Assembly (NCBI GenBank): GCA_023139025.1
Contig: JAGLOH010000002.1
Span: 1-24,090, forward strand
Length of the DNA: 24,090 bases
Source: Candidatus Heimdallarchaeota archaeon
GTDB taxonomy: Archaea; Asgardarchaeota; Heimdallarchaeia; Heimdallarchaeales; Heimdallarchaeaceae
Direction of reading: 5' to 3'
Of the stretch, positions 14,768 to 21,933 are shown in pieces. Positions within the stretch are counted from its first letter, which is position 1, and every line of letters begins with the position of its first letter. The notes under the pieces were generated by a model. That model saw only the letters and a program-made list of their open reading frames with translations, was not told the origin of the DNA and did not search any database. The position numbers and the translations under genes were made by a program.

Positions 14768-16312
14768 ATGAATGATAATTCTGACAAAGTTTTTACTATC
14801 AAAATGACTAGAGCTTTAGAAGATAATGTCTTTTTTACAGGAGTAACAATTTTTGAGATGATGGAAACCGCTGGACAAGTAATAGCTGAAGAAATCGAAA
14901 ATTATTTTAAATCAAAATATTTGAAGGATATTGTCTTTTTGGTTGGATTTGGAAATAATGGAGGAGACGGGTTGGTTGCAGCTAGATATCTTCTAGAAAA
15001 AGAATACAACTGTAAGATAGTTGTGGTAGGGAATAAAACCACATTCAACTCTTTGGCATCACAAGAAAATTACAATAAACTAAAAGCTGTTTTACCAATG
15101 GAAAACTGGTATCAGATAAGAGAAATATCTGATATTCAACAAATATTTGTGGAGATTGGAAAAGAAAACCTTCTCATAGACTGCATCTTTGGAATTGGAA
15201 TCCAAGGAAGTTTGAGAGAGCCCTATTATTCTTTGATTGATTTCATTAATCAAGAATACAAGGGGGGTATAATTTCTGTAGATTTACCTTCTGGGTATGA
15301 TTCTGAAGTAGATAATGAGATGTTCATCAGAAATCCCAAAAAAATAATATGCCTTGGAAGAAACAAAATTGAAGCGAAGATTTTCTCTGAAACTGAGACT
15401 GTGGTCAGAAATATAGGAATCCCATTAAAAGCTGAGAAATACATTGGTTTCGGAGATTTGAAATGGTATTACCCCAGAAGAAGTTCAAACAGCCATAAAC
15501 GTCAAAACGGTGTGGTTACAATCATTGCAGGTTCGATAGACTATATTGGTGCCCCAGCTTTAGCTGGAATGGGAGCATTTAGGACAGGTGCAGACCTTAT
15601 CTTCATTCTTACTCCTTCTGATATTAGGAATACAGTTGCATCTTACAGACCAGATTTTATTACCATTCCAGCTAGTCAAAAAGAGATAGAACCATCAGAT
15701 ATAGAAGATCTTTTCTCACATCCAAGGATTGAAGGTTCCAGTTTTATTGTAGGACCTGGAATGATGAATTCACAAACTACGAGAAACACTCTACTGAAAT
15801 TCTTGGAGAATGAAGAAAAGCGACAGGTTGTGATTGATGCAAGTGCTTTAAGTATGATGGATGAAAAACTTCTCAAACTGCTTAAGAATCATAATGTTGT
15901 TTTAACTCCACATAAAGGAGAGTTTAGGAGTATTTTTAACATAAAGTTGTCTGGAGATTTAGAATCCGATTCAAAGATGGTTACTGAAGCAGCTCAGAAA
16001 TGGAATACTACAATTCTACTGAAAGGAGAAATTGATATAATCTCAAATGGAAAAATAACCAAGTTTAATGAAACAGGTCACCCTGGAATGAGCGTAGGGG
16101 GGACTGGAGATGTTCTAACAGGAATAGTTGCAGCATTATTATCAGTAACTAAAGATCCATTTCTTTCGTCATGTTTAGGTGCTTTTATCTCAGGAGCTGC
16201 TGGAGAACTAGCGGCTAGAAGTTTTGGTGATGGTCTTATGGCATCAGATATACCTAATTTCATATATCCTATTATAGAAAAGGCGTTAAATTTTAAAGCC
16301 AAGGAAACTTGA
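14768..16312 (+). CDS. nnr: Bifunctional NAD(P)H-hydrate epimerase / ADP- or ATP-dependent dehydratase
   Basis: A 514-aa fusion that repairs hydrated NADH and NADPH: the N-terminal YjeF_N domain interconverts R and S forms, and the C-terminal ribokinase-like domain dehydrates the S form using a nucleotide. Epimerase motifs: FEMMETAG near the start, VGFGNNGGDGLVAARYL (about 59-75), LLIDCIFGIGIQG and SVDLPSGYDSE. Dehydratase motifs: IIAGSIDYIGAPALAGMGAFRTGADL, VVIDASALS, VLTPHKGEF, LLKGEIDII and HPGMSVGGTGDVLTG (about 438-452), the last being the nucleotide and catalytic loop. The frame begins at a TTG (14729) next to a U-tract; the ATG at 14768 gives the usual length. The enzyme is cytoplasmic. 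The gene ends 4 bp before the convergent DegV gene. Fusion of both activities is standard in prokaryotes. Confidence 0.92.
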   Translation: MNDNSDKVFTIKMTRALEDNVFFTGVTIFEMMETAGQVIAEEIENYFKSKYLKDIVFLVGFGNNGGDGLVAARYLLEKEYNCKIVVVGNKTTFNSLASQENYNKLKAVLPMENWYQIREISDIQQIFVEIGKENLLIDCIFGIGIQGSLREPYYSLIDFINQEYKGGIISVDLPSGYDSEVDNEMFIRNPKKIICLGRNKIEAKIFSETETVVRNIGIPLKAEKYIGFGDLKWYYPRRSSNSHKRQNGVVTIIAGSIDYIGAPALAGMGAFRTGADLIFILTPSDIRNTVASYRPDFITIPASQKEIEPSDIEDLFSHPRIEGSSFIVGPGMMNSQTTRNTLLKFLENEEKRQVVIDASALSMMDEKLLKLLKNHNVVLTPHKGEFRSIFNIKLSGDLESDSKMVTEAAQKWNTTILLKGEIDIISNGKITKFNETGHPGMSVGGTGDVLTGIVAALLSVTKDPFLSSCLGAFISGAAGELAARSFGDGLMASDIPNFIYPIIEKALNFKAKET

Positions 16313-16316
16313 ATAT

Positions 16317-17171
16317 TTAGGGACTTGGTGATAGAGAGACTACAATTGTTCCAATTCCCAAATGAGTAGCAAGTGCTGGTGTTAAATAATTAATAATCTT
16401 TTCACCTAAAGTTATCTTAGTTTCGAGTTCCTTCATAATCTTGTCTGCTGCATCCTTATCGTCACCATGAGTTATCATCAGATCATATTGTTTATTCTTA
16501 TTTATTCTACTTAGAATTTCTTCTATAACTCTATTTTGAGCCTTTTCTTTTCCTGCAGCTTTATCTACTGGTTCCAAAACTCCATCTTTAAGCTCAATAA
16601 TTGGTTTTGCTTTTAGCAGATTCCCAACGAAAAATCTAAGATTAGATATTCTTCCTGATTTCTTTAGATTATCTAGATTATCTACATATCCTACAAGGAG
16701 AGATTCATCTCGTATCTCTTCTACTTTCCTAACTATCTCTTCTTCAGGAACTCCCCTTCTTGCCAGCTTAGCAATTGCTAAAGAGACAAATGCTAAAACA
16801 CCAGAGCCAAATTTTGAATCTATTAAATGAATTTGTTTATCTTTGATTCTTTTTGTAACAATTCTTGCTGATTGAAATGTTGCGGATAATTTCGATGATA
16901 AAGTAGTTATAAATATGGTGGAATAACTTTTCATTGCTTCTGAGATTTTGTCAAGAAAATCTTTAGGACTTGGAGCTGAAGTTGTTGGTAATTCTTTGAA
17001 TTCTCTAAGCATTTTATAGTAATCTTCAACTTTAAGATCAATTCCATCGGCATACATTTTATCTTCATAATGAATATAAACTGGCACTATATCGATATCA
17101 AACTTCTCAGCTAATTCCTGAGGTAGATCACAGGTACTATCAACAATTACTTTCACTTTCTTAATTTCCAT
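16317..17171 (-). CDS. DegV-family protein (fatty-acid-binding, FakB-like)
   Basis: A 284-aa DegV protein; family members bind a fatty acid in a cleft between two domains, and in Firmicutes (FakB) present it to a kinase. Motifs seen: VIVDSTCDLP (8-17), ELPTTSAPSPKDF, the lipid-carboxylate loop FITTLSSKLSATFQSA, and IHLIDSKFGSG. The C-terminal domain includes LMITHGDDKDAA. Length is typical. Three starts are possible (TTG 17186, ATG 17180, ATG 17171); GGAG (17181-17184) is 9 nt from the ATG at 17171 and covers or abuts the others, so 17171 is chosen. A strong TATA box lies upstream at 17258-17265. No FakA-like kinase is in the window; archaeal DegV proteins have no settled role. Confidence 0.9.
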   Translation of the reverse strand: MEIKKVKVIVDSTCDLPQELAEKFDIDIVPVYIHYEDKMYADGIDLKVEDYYKMLREFKELPTTSAPSPKDFLDKISEAMKSYSTIFITTLSSKLSATFQSARIVTKRIKDKQIHLIDSKFGSGVLAFVSLAIAKLARRGVPEEEIVRKVEEIRDESLLVGYVDNLDNLKKSGRISNLRFFVGNLLKAKPIIELKDGVLEPVDKAAGKEKAQNRVIEEILSRINKNKQYDLMITHGDDKDAADKIMKELETKITLGEKIINYLTPALATHLGIGTIVVSLSPSP

Positions 17172-17180
17172 ACTAATCAT

Positions 17181-17184
17181 CTCC
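17181..17184 (-). promoter_or_regulatory. Ribosome binding site deciding the DegV start
   Basis: GGAG, read in the minus strand as part of GGAGATGATTAGTATGG, is 9 nt before the ATG at 17171. It abuts the other ATG at 17180 and so excludes it. Confidence 0.5.
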
Positions 17185-17257
17185 AAATTTTACTTTCTGT
17201 GAATTGGTACAATTGATAATAAATAATCTAAATGGTTGAGAACAACTCATCATGAAC

Positions 17258-17265
17258 TATATAAA
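17258..17265 (-). promoter_or_regulatory. TATA box for the DegV gene
   Basis: TTTATATA on the minus strand is a consensus archaeal TATA box in the 145-bp gap behind the CCDC47-like gene. It predicts transcription start near 17236 and a leader of about 65 nt. Confidence 0.5.
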
Positions 17266-17316
17266 TTATTTCACTAAACATTCTCTAATAAAAGAATATT
17301 TGAGAAGAACAAATAA

Positions 17317-18237
17317 CTATTTTTGAGTTTTTCTTGTTTTTCGAATTGCTCTTTCTTCTTCCTTTGCTTTCTTTTTAGCTCTTTTTTCTTCAGCAGTTCT
17401 AGCTCTCTCTCTTCGTTTTTCTCTTTCTTTCATTTGCTTGTCTTTCTCTTTCTCTTGCTTCTGTTTCTCTTTATCTGAGAGTTTCTTAATTTCCTTCTTT
17501 ACAACAGTTGGAATAGGTAAATCCTTTGTTTGAGTAGTAACTTTTGCAAAATACTTGAGAACTGTCATAGCAAATTTTGTTAGTACTAGAAGATCTGCAG
17601 GTTTTTTAGTCATGTTGAATTTCAGCTCGAAATGAGGTTCATCAGTTCGAACAGAAATCCACTGAATTTCCTTGGGATATTCTCCAAGAGCTTTCAGGAA
17701 AGTTTTGCTCCTTATCAATTGATTAATGGCTCTTGCTCTATTTGACTTTATCAAGAATGAGTCATTAACTTTCTGCTCAGGAGTAGCTATATCTTCAATT
17801 TCTACAAGATAATCAAAATCCTTTCGAATGGCTGATTTCATCTTATAAGGTATCACTTCGAATAATACTCTAGGTTTATCTGGAAAATTAGCTGCTAAAC
17901 CGAATGAATCTTTATTTCTAAAGAACAATCCATCTACTAGCATAGTTGGAAAAGAGGTTCTTGGTAATAAAATAATCCAAGCAGAAGTACTCGTTACTGC
18001 ATACTCTTCACCCATTTGGCACCTAATTTCTACTTGACGATCATTAGGATCTTTTCTAGAATAATTCATAATATACGGATCTATTGCAGTAAGAACCTCA
18101 TCTATATAGAACTCTTTCTTCTTCTTGTTGGCAAATTTACCCCAAATATAAAAACCAAGATATAACCCAATAAATACAAGCACAGGTAGAAGCATTACAA
18201 GGATTGATCCAAAGTTGAACAATTCTGAACTAGTCAT
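17317..18237 (-). CDS. One-TM membrane protein with coiled-coil tail, CCDC47-like (DUF1682-like)
   Basis: A 306-aa protein with an N-terminal TM helix (about 10-33), a basic stop-transfer (GKFANKKKKE), a cytosolic alpha/beta region (65-240) and a very charged K/E/R coiled coil from about 248 to the end. The order and several local patterns recall eukaryotic CCDC47 (PAT10), an ER protein of the multipass translocon: DSFGLAANFPDKPRVLFEV then KMKSAIRKDFDYL; KTFLKALGEYPKEIQWISVRTDEP; and FELKFNMTKKPADLLVLTKFAMTVLKYFAK followed directly by the coil. The lumenal acidic region of CCDC47 is absent. The comparison is from memory, not alignment, so the family call is inference. The gene lies just after the small GTPase; TTAAAATA (18280-18287) may be its own TATA box. 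Confidence 0.7.
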   Translation of the reverse strand: MTSSELFNFGSILVMLLPVLVFIGLYLGFYIWGKFANKKKKEFYIDEVLTAIDPYIMNYSRKDPNDRQVEIRCQMGEEYAVTSTSAWIILLPRTSFPTMLVDGLFFRNKDSFGLAANFPDKPRVLFEVIPYKMKSAIRKDFDYLVEIEDIATPEQKVNDSFLIKSNRARAINQLIRSKTFLKALGEYPKEIQWISVRTDEPHFELKFNMTKKPADLLVLTKFAMTVLKYFAKVTTQTKDLPIPTVVKKEIKKLSDKEKQKQEKEKDKQMKEREKRRERARTAEEKRAKKKAKEEERAIRKTRKTQK

Positions 18238-18279
18238 GATAATTACCAGTATTATTCTAACCCTTCAGAGAAGAACACC

Positions 18280-18287
18280 TATTTTAA
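18280..18287 (-). promoter_or_regulatory. Possible TATA box for the CCDC47-like gene
   Basis: TTAAAATA on the minus strand is about 46 bp before the ATG at 18237, giving a leader of about 20 nt. It lies in the 62-bp gap after the GTPase gene, so independent transcription is possible beside read-through. Confidence 0.3.
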
Positions 18288-18299
18288 TTCTTGGTTTTG

Positions 18300-18863
18300 T
18301 TATATCTTCATCTTGTCACTTTTTCTTCTGATAATGTCACGTCCCAGATCGATAAAAGCTTCATTAACATTTGTTCCTACAAGAGCACAAGTCGAATAGA
18401 AATCAACTAATTCAATATGAGGATATTTATCTTTGAAATTATCTACAAAAATCTTCGCTTGCTCGTTCCAAAAGTTATTTTGAGCTTCTTCCATCAAATC
18501 GTCTTTATTACCTAATACTAATATTGGAATTTTTTCCTTGATAGATGAATTAAGTTCTTTTAACCATCTCTCTAGATTAGCAAACGTTTCAGGGCGACTC
18601 TTGTCAAAAACTAGTAAGCCGCCTTCAGAACCAACATATTGTTTCTCTCTAAGTTTAGCATATTCTTCCTGACCACCAAGATCCCAGATTTGAAACATGA
18701 TTTCAATATCTTCATCAATATGTTTATGGGAGGCTAGATCCACTCCAAGAGTGCTCATATAAACCTCATCAAGATGAAGTCCCATAAAACTTCTTTTTAA
18801 GGTAGTTTTTCCAGTAGCATAATCTCCGAGAAGTACTATTTTGACAGTTCCATAAACAGACAT
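18300..18863 (-). CDS. Small GTPase of the Ras/Arf superfamily
   Basis: A 187-aa GTP-binding switch protein. G1 GDYATGKT (13-20), switch I threonine in STLGVD (T38), G3 WDLGGQE (60-66), G4 NKDD (119-122) and G5 STCALVG (157-163) are all present, so it should bind and hydrolyse GTP; the Q of DxxGQ is intact. The STLGVD switch I is Rab/Ras-like while the GG of WDLGGQ is Arf-like, a mixture typical of Asgard GTPases. The end (RRKSDKMKI) has no cysteine and there is no glycine at position 2, so no lipid anchor is evident. ATG at 18863 is preceded by an inverted repeat rather than a ribosome site. It heads a run of minus-strand genes that includes the CCDC47-like protein. Confidence 0.92.
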   Translation of the reverse strand: MSVYGTVKIVLLGDYATGKTTLKRSFMGLHLDEVYMSTLGVDLASHKHIDEDIEIMFQIWDLGGQEEYAKLREKQYVGSEGGLLVFDKSRPETFANLERWLKELNSSIKEKIPILVLGNKDDLMEEAQNNFWNEQAKIFVDNFKDKYPHIELVDFYSTCALVGTNVNEAFIDLGRDIIRRKSDKMKI

Positions 18864-18864
18864 T

Positions 18865-18907
18865 ACAATTAAAAGCTTAAATTGTTAGTTTATTAGGTTT
18901 TCTAATA
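18865..18907. repeat. Two inverted repeats in the GTPase-purA divergent gap
   Basis: ACAATT (18865-18870) and AATTGT (18880-18885) flank AAAAGCTTA, two bases before the GTPase ATG. Next to it TATTAG-GTTTT-CTAATA (18891-18907) is a 6+6 repeat with a 5-nt spacer. Either could be an operator for the divergent pair. The gap is AT-rich, so chance matches are possible. Confidence 0.3.
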
Positions 18908-18975
18908 TTTTCTATTTCACGTACAATAAGACTAGATGAAAAGTTTAACAAGGTGTAATAAACTAACTATGTTGT

Positions 18976-19986
18976 ATGCCTTTCACAGTAGTTTGCGGTG
19001 GTTTTTGGGGAGATGAAGGAAAAGGAAAGCTCCTCTCCTATCTAGCCTTGAAAGATGATCTTGAAAGCGTTGTTCGTGCTGGTGTTGGAACAAATGCTGG
19101 TCATACAATCGAATTTGAAGGACGAGAGTATAAACTTCGAATGGTTCCTTCTGGTTTTGTTAACCCTAGGGTAAGAATGCTAATTGGAGCTGGAGTGTTG
19201 GTAGATCCAAATGTCTTGTTCAAAGAACTCAAAGAAACTAAGACTGAGGATAGAATGGGTGTTGATTATCAATGTGGAATAATTGAGCAAAAGCACATAG
19301 AAATTGATTCTACTGATGCTCATCTAAAAGGGAAAATAGGTTCTACAGGCAGTGGTACAGGTCCAGCTAACATGGACCGAGCAATGCGTTCTCTCAAACT
19401 AGCCCGAGACATCCCTGAGTTACAACCATATCTAACCGATGTTAGTGTTGAAATTAATGATTCTTTAGATGAAGGAAAGAATGTTATGGCTGAGGGAAGT
19501 CAAGCTATTCTACTTTCTTTATTCCATGGCTCATATCCTTATGTTACTTCAAAGGATACTTCTGCAGCTGCAATTTGCTCTGACGTTGGTGTAGGTCCAA
19601 CAAGAGTTGATGAAGTGATAGTTGTTATGAAAGCATTCCTCACTAGAGTTGGGACAGGCGATTTACCGGGTGAATTATCTGAAGAAGAAACAGTAAAACG
19701 TGGATGGACTGAATATGGTGCTGTTACTGGGAGATTACGAAGAGCTGCTCCATTCAATTACGATTTGGCTAAGAAATCAGTTAGACTTAATGGTGCTACT
19801 CAAATTGCTCTAACTAAACTTGATATTGTCTTTCCTGAGATAAGTAAATCAAATGACACTGATATGATCAAAGGAGATGTTGCTGAGTTTATTGATAAAA
19901 TAGAAGAAGCCACCAAAATCAAAGTTGCCATAATTGGTACTGGCCCTTCTGCTGAGGACATCATAGATTTAAGAAATGCTATCTAA
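18976..19986 (+). CDS. purA: Adenylosuccinate synthetase, archaeal short form
   Basis: A 336-aa GTP-dependent enzyme that makes adenylosuccinate from IMP and aspartate, the first committed step to AMP. The N-terminus has VVCGGFWGDEGKGKLLSY (P-loop and catalytic Asp13), then RAGVGTNAGHTIEFEG, GSTGSGTGPA (IMP loop), EGSQAILLS, and TRVGTGDLPGELSEEE with ATGRLRRA-like TGRLRRAAPFNYD. Bacterial and eukaryotic enzymes are about 430 aa; the missing about 100 residues are characteristic of archaeal (for example Pyrococcus-type) PurA, not a truncation. The ATG at 18976 gives the family-standard start. An out-of-frame ATG (18936) lies upstream in the leader. The gene diverges from the small GTPase. Confidence 0.95.
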   Translation: MPFTVVCGGFWGDEGKGKLLSYLALKDDLESVVRAGVGTNAGHTIEFEGREYKLRMVPSGFVNPRVRMLIGAGVLVDPNVLFKELKETKTEDRMGVDYQCGIIEQKHIEIDSTDAHLKGKIGSTGSGTGPANMDRAMRSLKLARDIPELQPYLTDVSVEINDSLDEGKNVMAEGSQAILLSLFHGSYPYVTSKDTSAAAICSDVGVGPTRVDEVIVVMKAFLTRVGTGDLPGELSEEETVKRGWTEYGAVTGRLRRAAPFNYDLAKKSVRLNGATQIALTKLDIVFPEISKSNDTDMIKGDVAEFIDKIEEATKIKVAIIGTGPSAEDIIDLRNAI

Positions 19987-20001
19987 CCGAACTGCATAAT
20001 G

Positions 20002-20010
20002 TTTATATTA
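20002..20010 (+). promoter_or_regulatory. TATA box before the Usp-like gene
   Basis: TTTATATTA lies 15 bp after the purA stop and directly before the ATG at 20012. If used, transcription would start near 20031, after that ATG, and the ATG at 20042 would be the first usable codon. Confidence 0.4.
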
Positions 20011-20011
20011 G

Positions 20012-20917
20012 ATGAAATCTGTTTCTGAATCGAACAAGAGAATGACTAAGATTCCCTCCAAATTGCACCCAGATTATCAAGATGAATTTTTCCTAAATCT
20101 GGATAAAATATTAGTACCTATTGGAGGAAGACCGTTCGAATGTACAGGTTTAGAATTAGCTTTTTACATATCTCATGAATATGGAGCAAAATTGGACTTA
20201 CTTCATATTGGAACTGATCCTGGTAGAAATATTGATGGTTATCTCAAAAAACTTCATAAGTTTGAAGTTGAACATGATCTGATTACATTAAAGAAACCTC
20301 ATGTTTCCAAAGCTATTGTTGATTATTGGAAGAAAAATAGACACGATCTTGTCATAATGTCTGGGAAAAGACGACCGACTATTTTTGATAAAATGACCAT
20401 TCCAAGTATATCTAATTCGGTGATACCACTAATTGAAACAGAGGTCCTTCAAATATTTCCTCCTACAATGCAAAAAGATTCTGACAAACTCAAGAATATT
20501 GCTGTACTATTACCCTATTCTAAAAGAGATCCATTTCTATTAAGGTGGGCATCCGCAATTGCAGCACCTCAAAAAGGTGCCAAAGTGAAAGTTTACCATA
20601 TAGAACAAGTACCAGGGACAGTTCCATTGAGTGGGGCAGCTCAAGAAAAAATAATAAAGAAAGAAAAAAATGCTTTTAAAAAATATATTGAAGAATATGA
20701 GCAGGTTTTTGGACAGATAATCAAACCTAGCTTCATATTAGGTCATGGAGTTTTGCCTGCTCTAGAATCTATCTTTTTGAAAGATGAACCAGATTTAGTT
20801 ATTATTGGTAGAACAAAAGAAAGGAATTTCTGGCAGAAAATATCCAAATGTCTTTCAAGTAAAATAAGAGATAAACTTCTAAATCCTGGAGTTTGTATTC
20901 ATCATATGTCGGGATAA
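20012..20917 (+). CDS. Universal-stress-protein-like protein (two Usp-fold halves)
   Basis: A 301-aa soluble protein. Residues 31-68 read KILVPIGGRPFECTGLELAFYISHEYGAKLDLLHIG, the first strand and helix of a Usp fold (usually KILVPxDGS...AlxxAxxLA). A second half begins at NIAVLLPYSKRDPFLLRWASAIAAPQKGAKVKVYHIE (162-197) and ends with PDLVIIGRTKERNFW, the strand after which Usp proteins carry the ATP loop G-x2-G-x9-G(S/T); here only the first G is clear, so ATP binding is doubtful. The start at 20012 is the longest; the TATA box at 20002 would favour ATG 20042 (291 aa). It is followed 15 nt later by the AN1 protein and then an APC permease; archaeal permeases are often paired or fused with Usp domains. 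Confidence 0.8.
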   Translation: MKSVSESNKRMTKIPSKLHPDYQDEFFLNLDKILVPIGGRPFECTGLELAFYISHEYGAKLDLLHIGTDPGRNIDGYLKKLHKFEVEHDLITLKKPHVSKAIVDYWKKNRHDLVIMSGKRRPTIFDKMTIPSISNSVIPLIETEVLQIFPPTMQKDSDKLKNIAVLLPYSKRDPFLLRWASAIAAPQKGAKVKVYHIEQVPGTVPLSGAAQEKIIKKEKNAFKKYIEEYEQVFGQIIKPSFILGHGVLPALESIFLKDEPDLVIIGRTKERNFWQKISKCLSSKIRDKLLNPGVCIHHMSG

Positions 20918-20932
20918 AAAGAGAGTGAATAT

Positions 20933-21862
20933 ATGAAATCTTGTTCTTTAGATGGGTGTATGGAAAGGGATTCTCTCCCCTTTAAATGCAAATTATGTGG
21001 TCAGATGTACTGTGCTAAACATCGACTACCAGAACAACATAATTGCATTCAAATAGGAATCTATCAAACAGATGAATATAAAAAAGCTAAAGTTTCAGCG
21101 CCTAGACCAGAAAAAAAGGATGAAGTAAAAATAAAGAGATATGGAGAAAGTATATATGGACCAAGAGATTCTGAACGAAAATCAATACAGCTTGAATCTC
21201 AAGATAGATTTATGATGAGGTCATCATTCTTTACACTCTTTGATTTGAAATCAGATTTTATTAATATATTAGTTGCTTCTTTATTGTTTAGTTTATTCTT
21301 AGGGACTCATAGTATAGTCACTAGATCAGTTTATCAAGGAATTCAATTAACACCTCTATATCTATATACAACACTACTCAATTTTGGTGTTACAGTTTTT
21401 ATTTTCTCAGGATTCTATGCTGTTCAAAAAATGGTTGCAAAACGCATGAAATTAAGATCAGGTGTTACATTATGGCTACAAGGGATTCTTCTTGGTTTGT
21501 TCAGTATTTTTGTACCTATTTTCGTTGTTCCTGCTTTTCTTGTTTTCAGAGATTTCTCTGGAGGTGATAGAGAAAGAGGAATTGTAGCGCTTAGTGGTAT
21601 TATTTGGATGCTGTTCTGGTCAATTGTTTGTTTAGTATTTATGTTTGCAAATGGATTTGGGGTCGTATGGTTATATGCTCTGAAAGATATACCTATGTTT
21701 TTGCTGCTTTTTTCATTCTTTACTCTATTACCATTTGGTATTTTTACAGGTCGATATATTGCGAGATGGAATAGGAAAATATCCTGGAGTCTTTTAGCTT
21801 TTACTTTTGCTTTATTCATTGTTTATCTAGTAAAATCCTCCAGAATGGTTCCGATATATTAA
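20933..21862 (+). CDS. AN1-type zinc finger membrane protein, degenerate site-2-protease-like
   Basis: A 309-aa protein. The N-terminus is an AN1 finger with all ligands: C4, C9, C19, C22, C27, H30, H36, C38 (YCAKHRLPEQHNC is the signature). A polar linker (45-95) leads to five or six TM helices (from about 108). The membrane part follows archaeal site-2 protease (M50) order: a helix IFSGFYAVQKMVAKRMKL where HExxHxxxA is expected, WLQGILLGLFSIFVPIFVVPAFLVF, GDRERGIVALSGIIW (usually SxxENGxIAxAGP), and LLPFGIFTGRYIARWNRK where LLPFGPLDGxKxxxWN is expected. HExxH reads FYAVQ (161-165) and the DG aspartate is T272, so zinc ligands are gone and it should be catalytically dead. Starts 15 nt after the Usp gene with GAGTGA upstream. 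The M50 relation is inference from motif order. Confidence 0.85.
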   Translation: MKSCSLDGCMERDSLPFKCKLCGQMYCAKHRLPEQHNCIQIGIYQTDEYKKAKVSAPRPEKKDEVKIKRYGESIYGPRDSERKSIQLESQDRFMMRSSFFTLFDLKSDFINILVASLLFSLFLGTHSIVTRSVYQGIQLTPLYLYTTLLNFGVTVFIFSGFYAVQKMVAKRMKLRSGVTLWLQGILLGLFSIFVPIFVVPAFLVFRDFSGGDRERGIVALSGIIWMLFWSIVCLVFMFANGFGVVWLYALKDIPMFLLLFSFFTLLPFGIFTGRYIARWNRKISWSLLAFTFALFIVYLVKSSRMVPIY

Positions 21863-21886
21863 AGTAAAAATGAAGATTACCCAAAG

Positions 21887-21896
21887 AAATATAAAT
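21887..21896 (+). promoter_or_regulatory. TATA box for the APC permease gene
   Basis: AAATATAAAT with an A-rich BRE-like CCAAAG just upstream predicts transcription start near 21919 and a leader of about 15 nt to the ATG at 21934. Confidence 0.45.
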
Positions 21897-21906
21897 TCCA
21901 TTCTGA

Positions 21907-21915
21907 TTTTTTTTT
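21907..21915 (+). terminator. U-tract after the AN1 gene
   Basis: Nine Ts lie 45 nt after the AN1 protein stop. They could end the purA-Usp-AN1 transcripts, but they also sit between the TATA box and predicted start of the permease gene, so the call is tentative. Confidence 0.35.
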
Positions 21916-21933
21916 CATTCAGTTGTGGTACAA

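Noticed and set aside
18936..19020. Upstream reading frame MKSLTRCNKL... overlapping the purA start
   Set aside because: It is out of frame with purA and about 26 codons long; no sign that it is translated apart from its ATG in the shared 15-mer.
21424..21819. Minus-strand 131-codon frame opposite the AN1 membrane protein
   Set aside because: Antisense shadow of TM helices; no start signal and no motif.
20933..21862. Rhomboid protease identity for the AN1 membrane protein
   Set aside because: Haloarchaeal rhomboids can carry AN1 fingers, and ALSG (219-222) faintly recalls GxSG, but there is no later catalytic histidine, and LLPFG...GR...WN fits the M50 family better.
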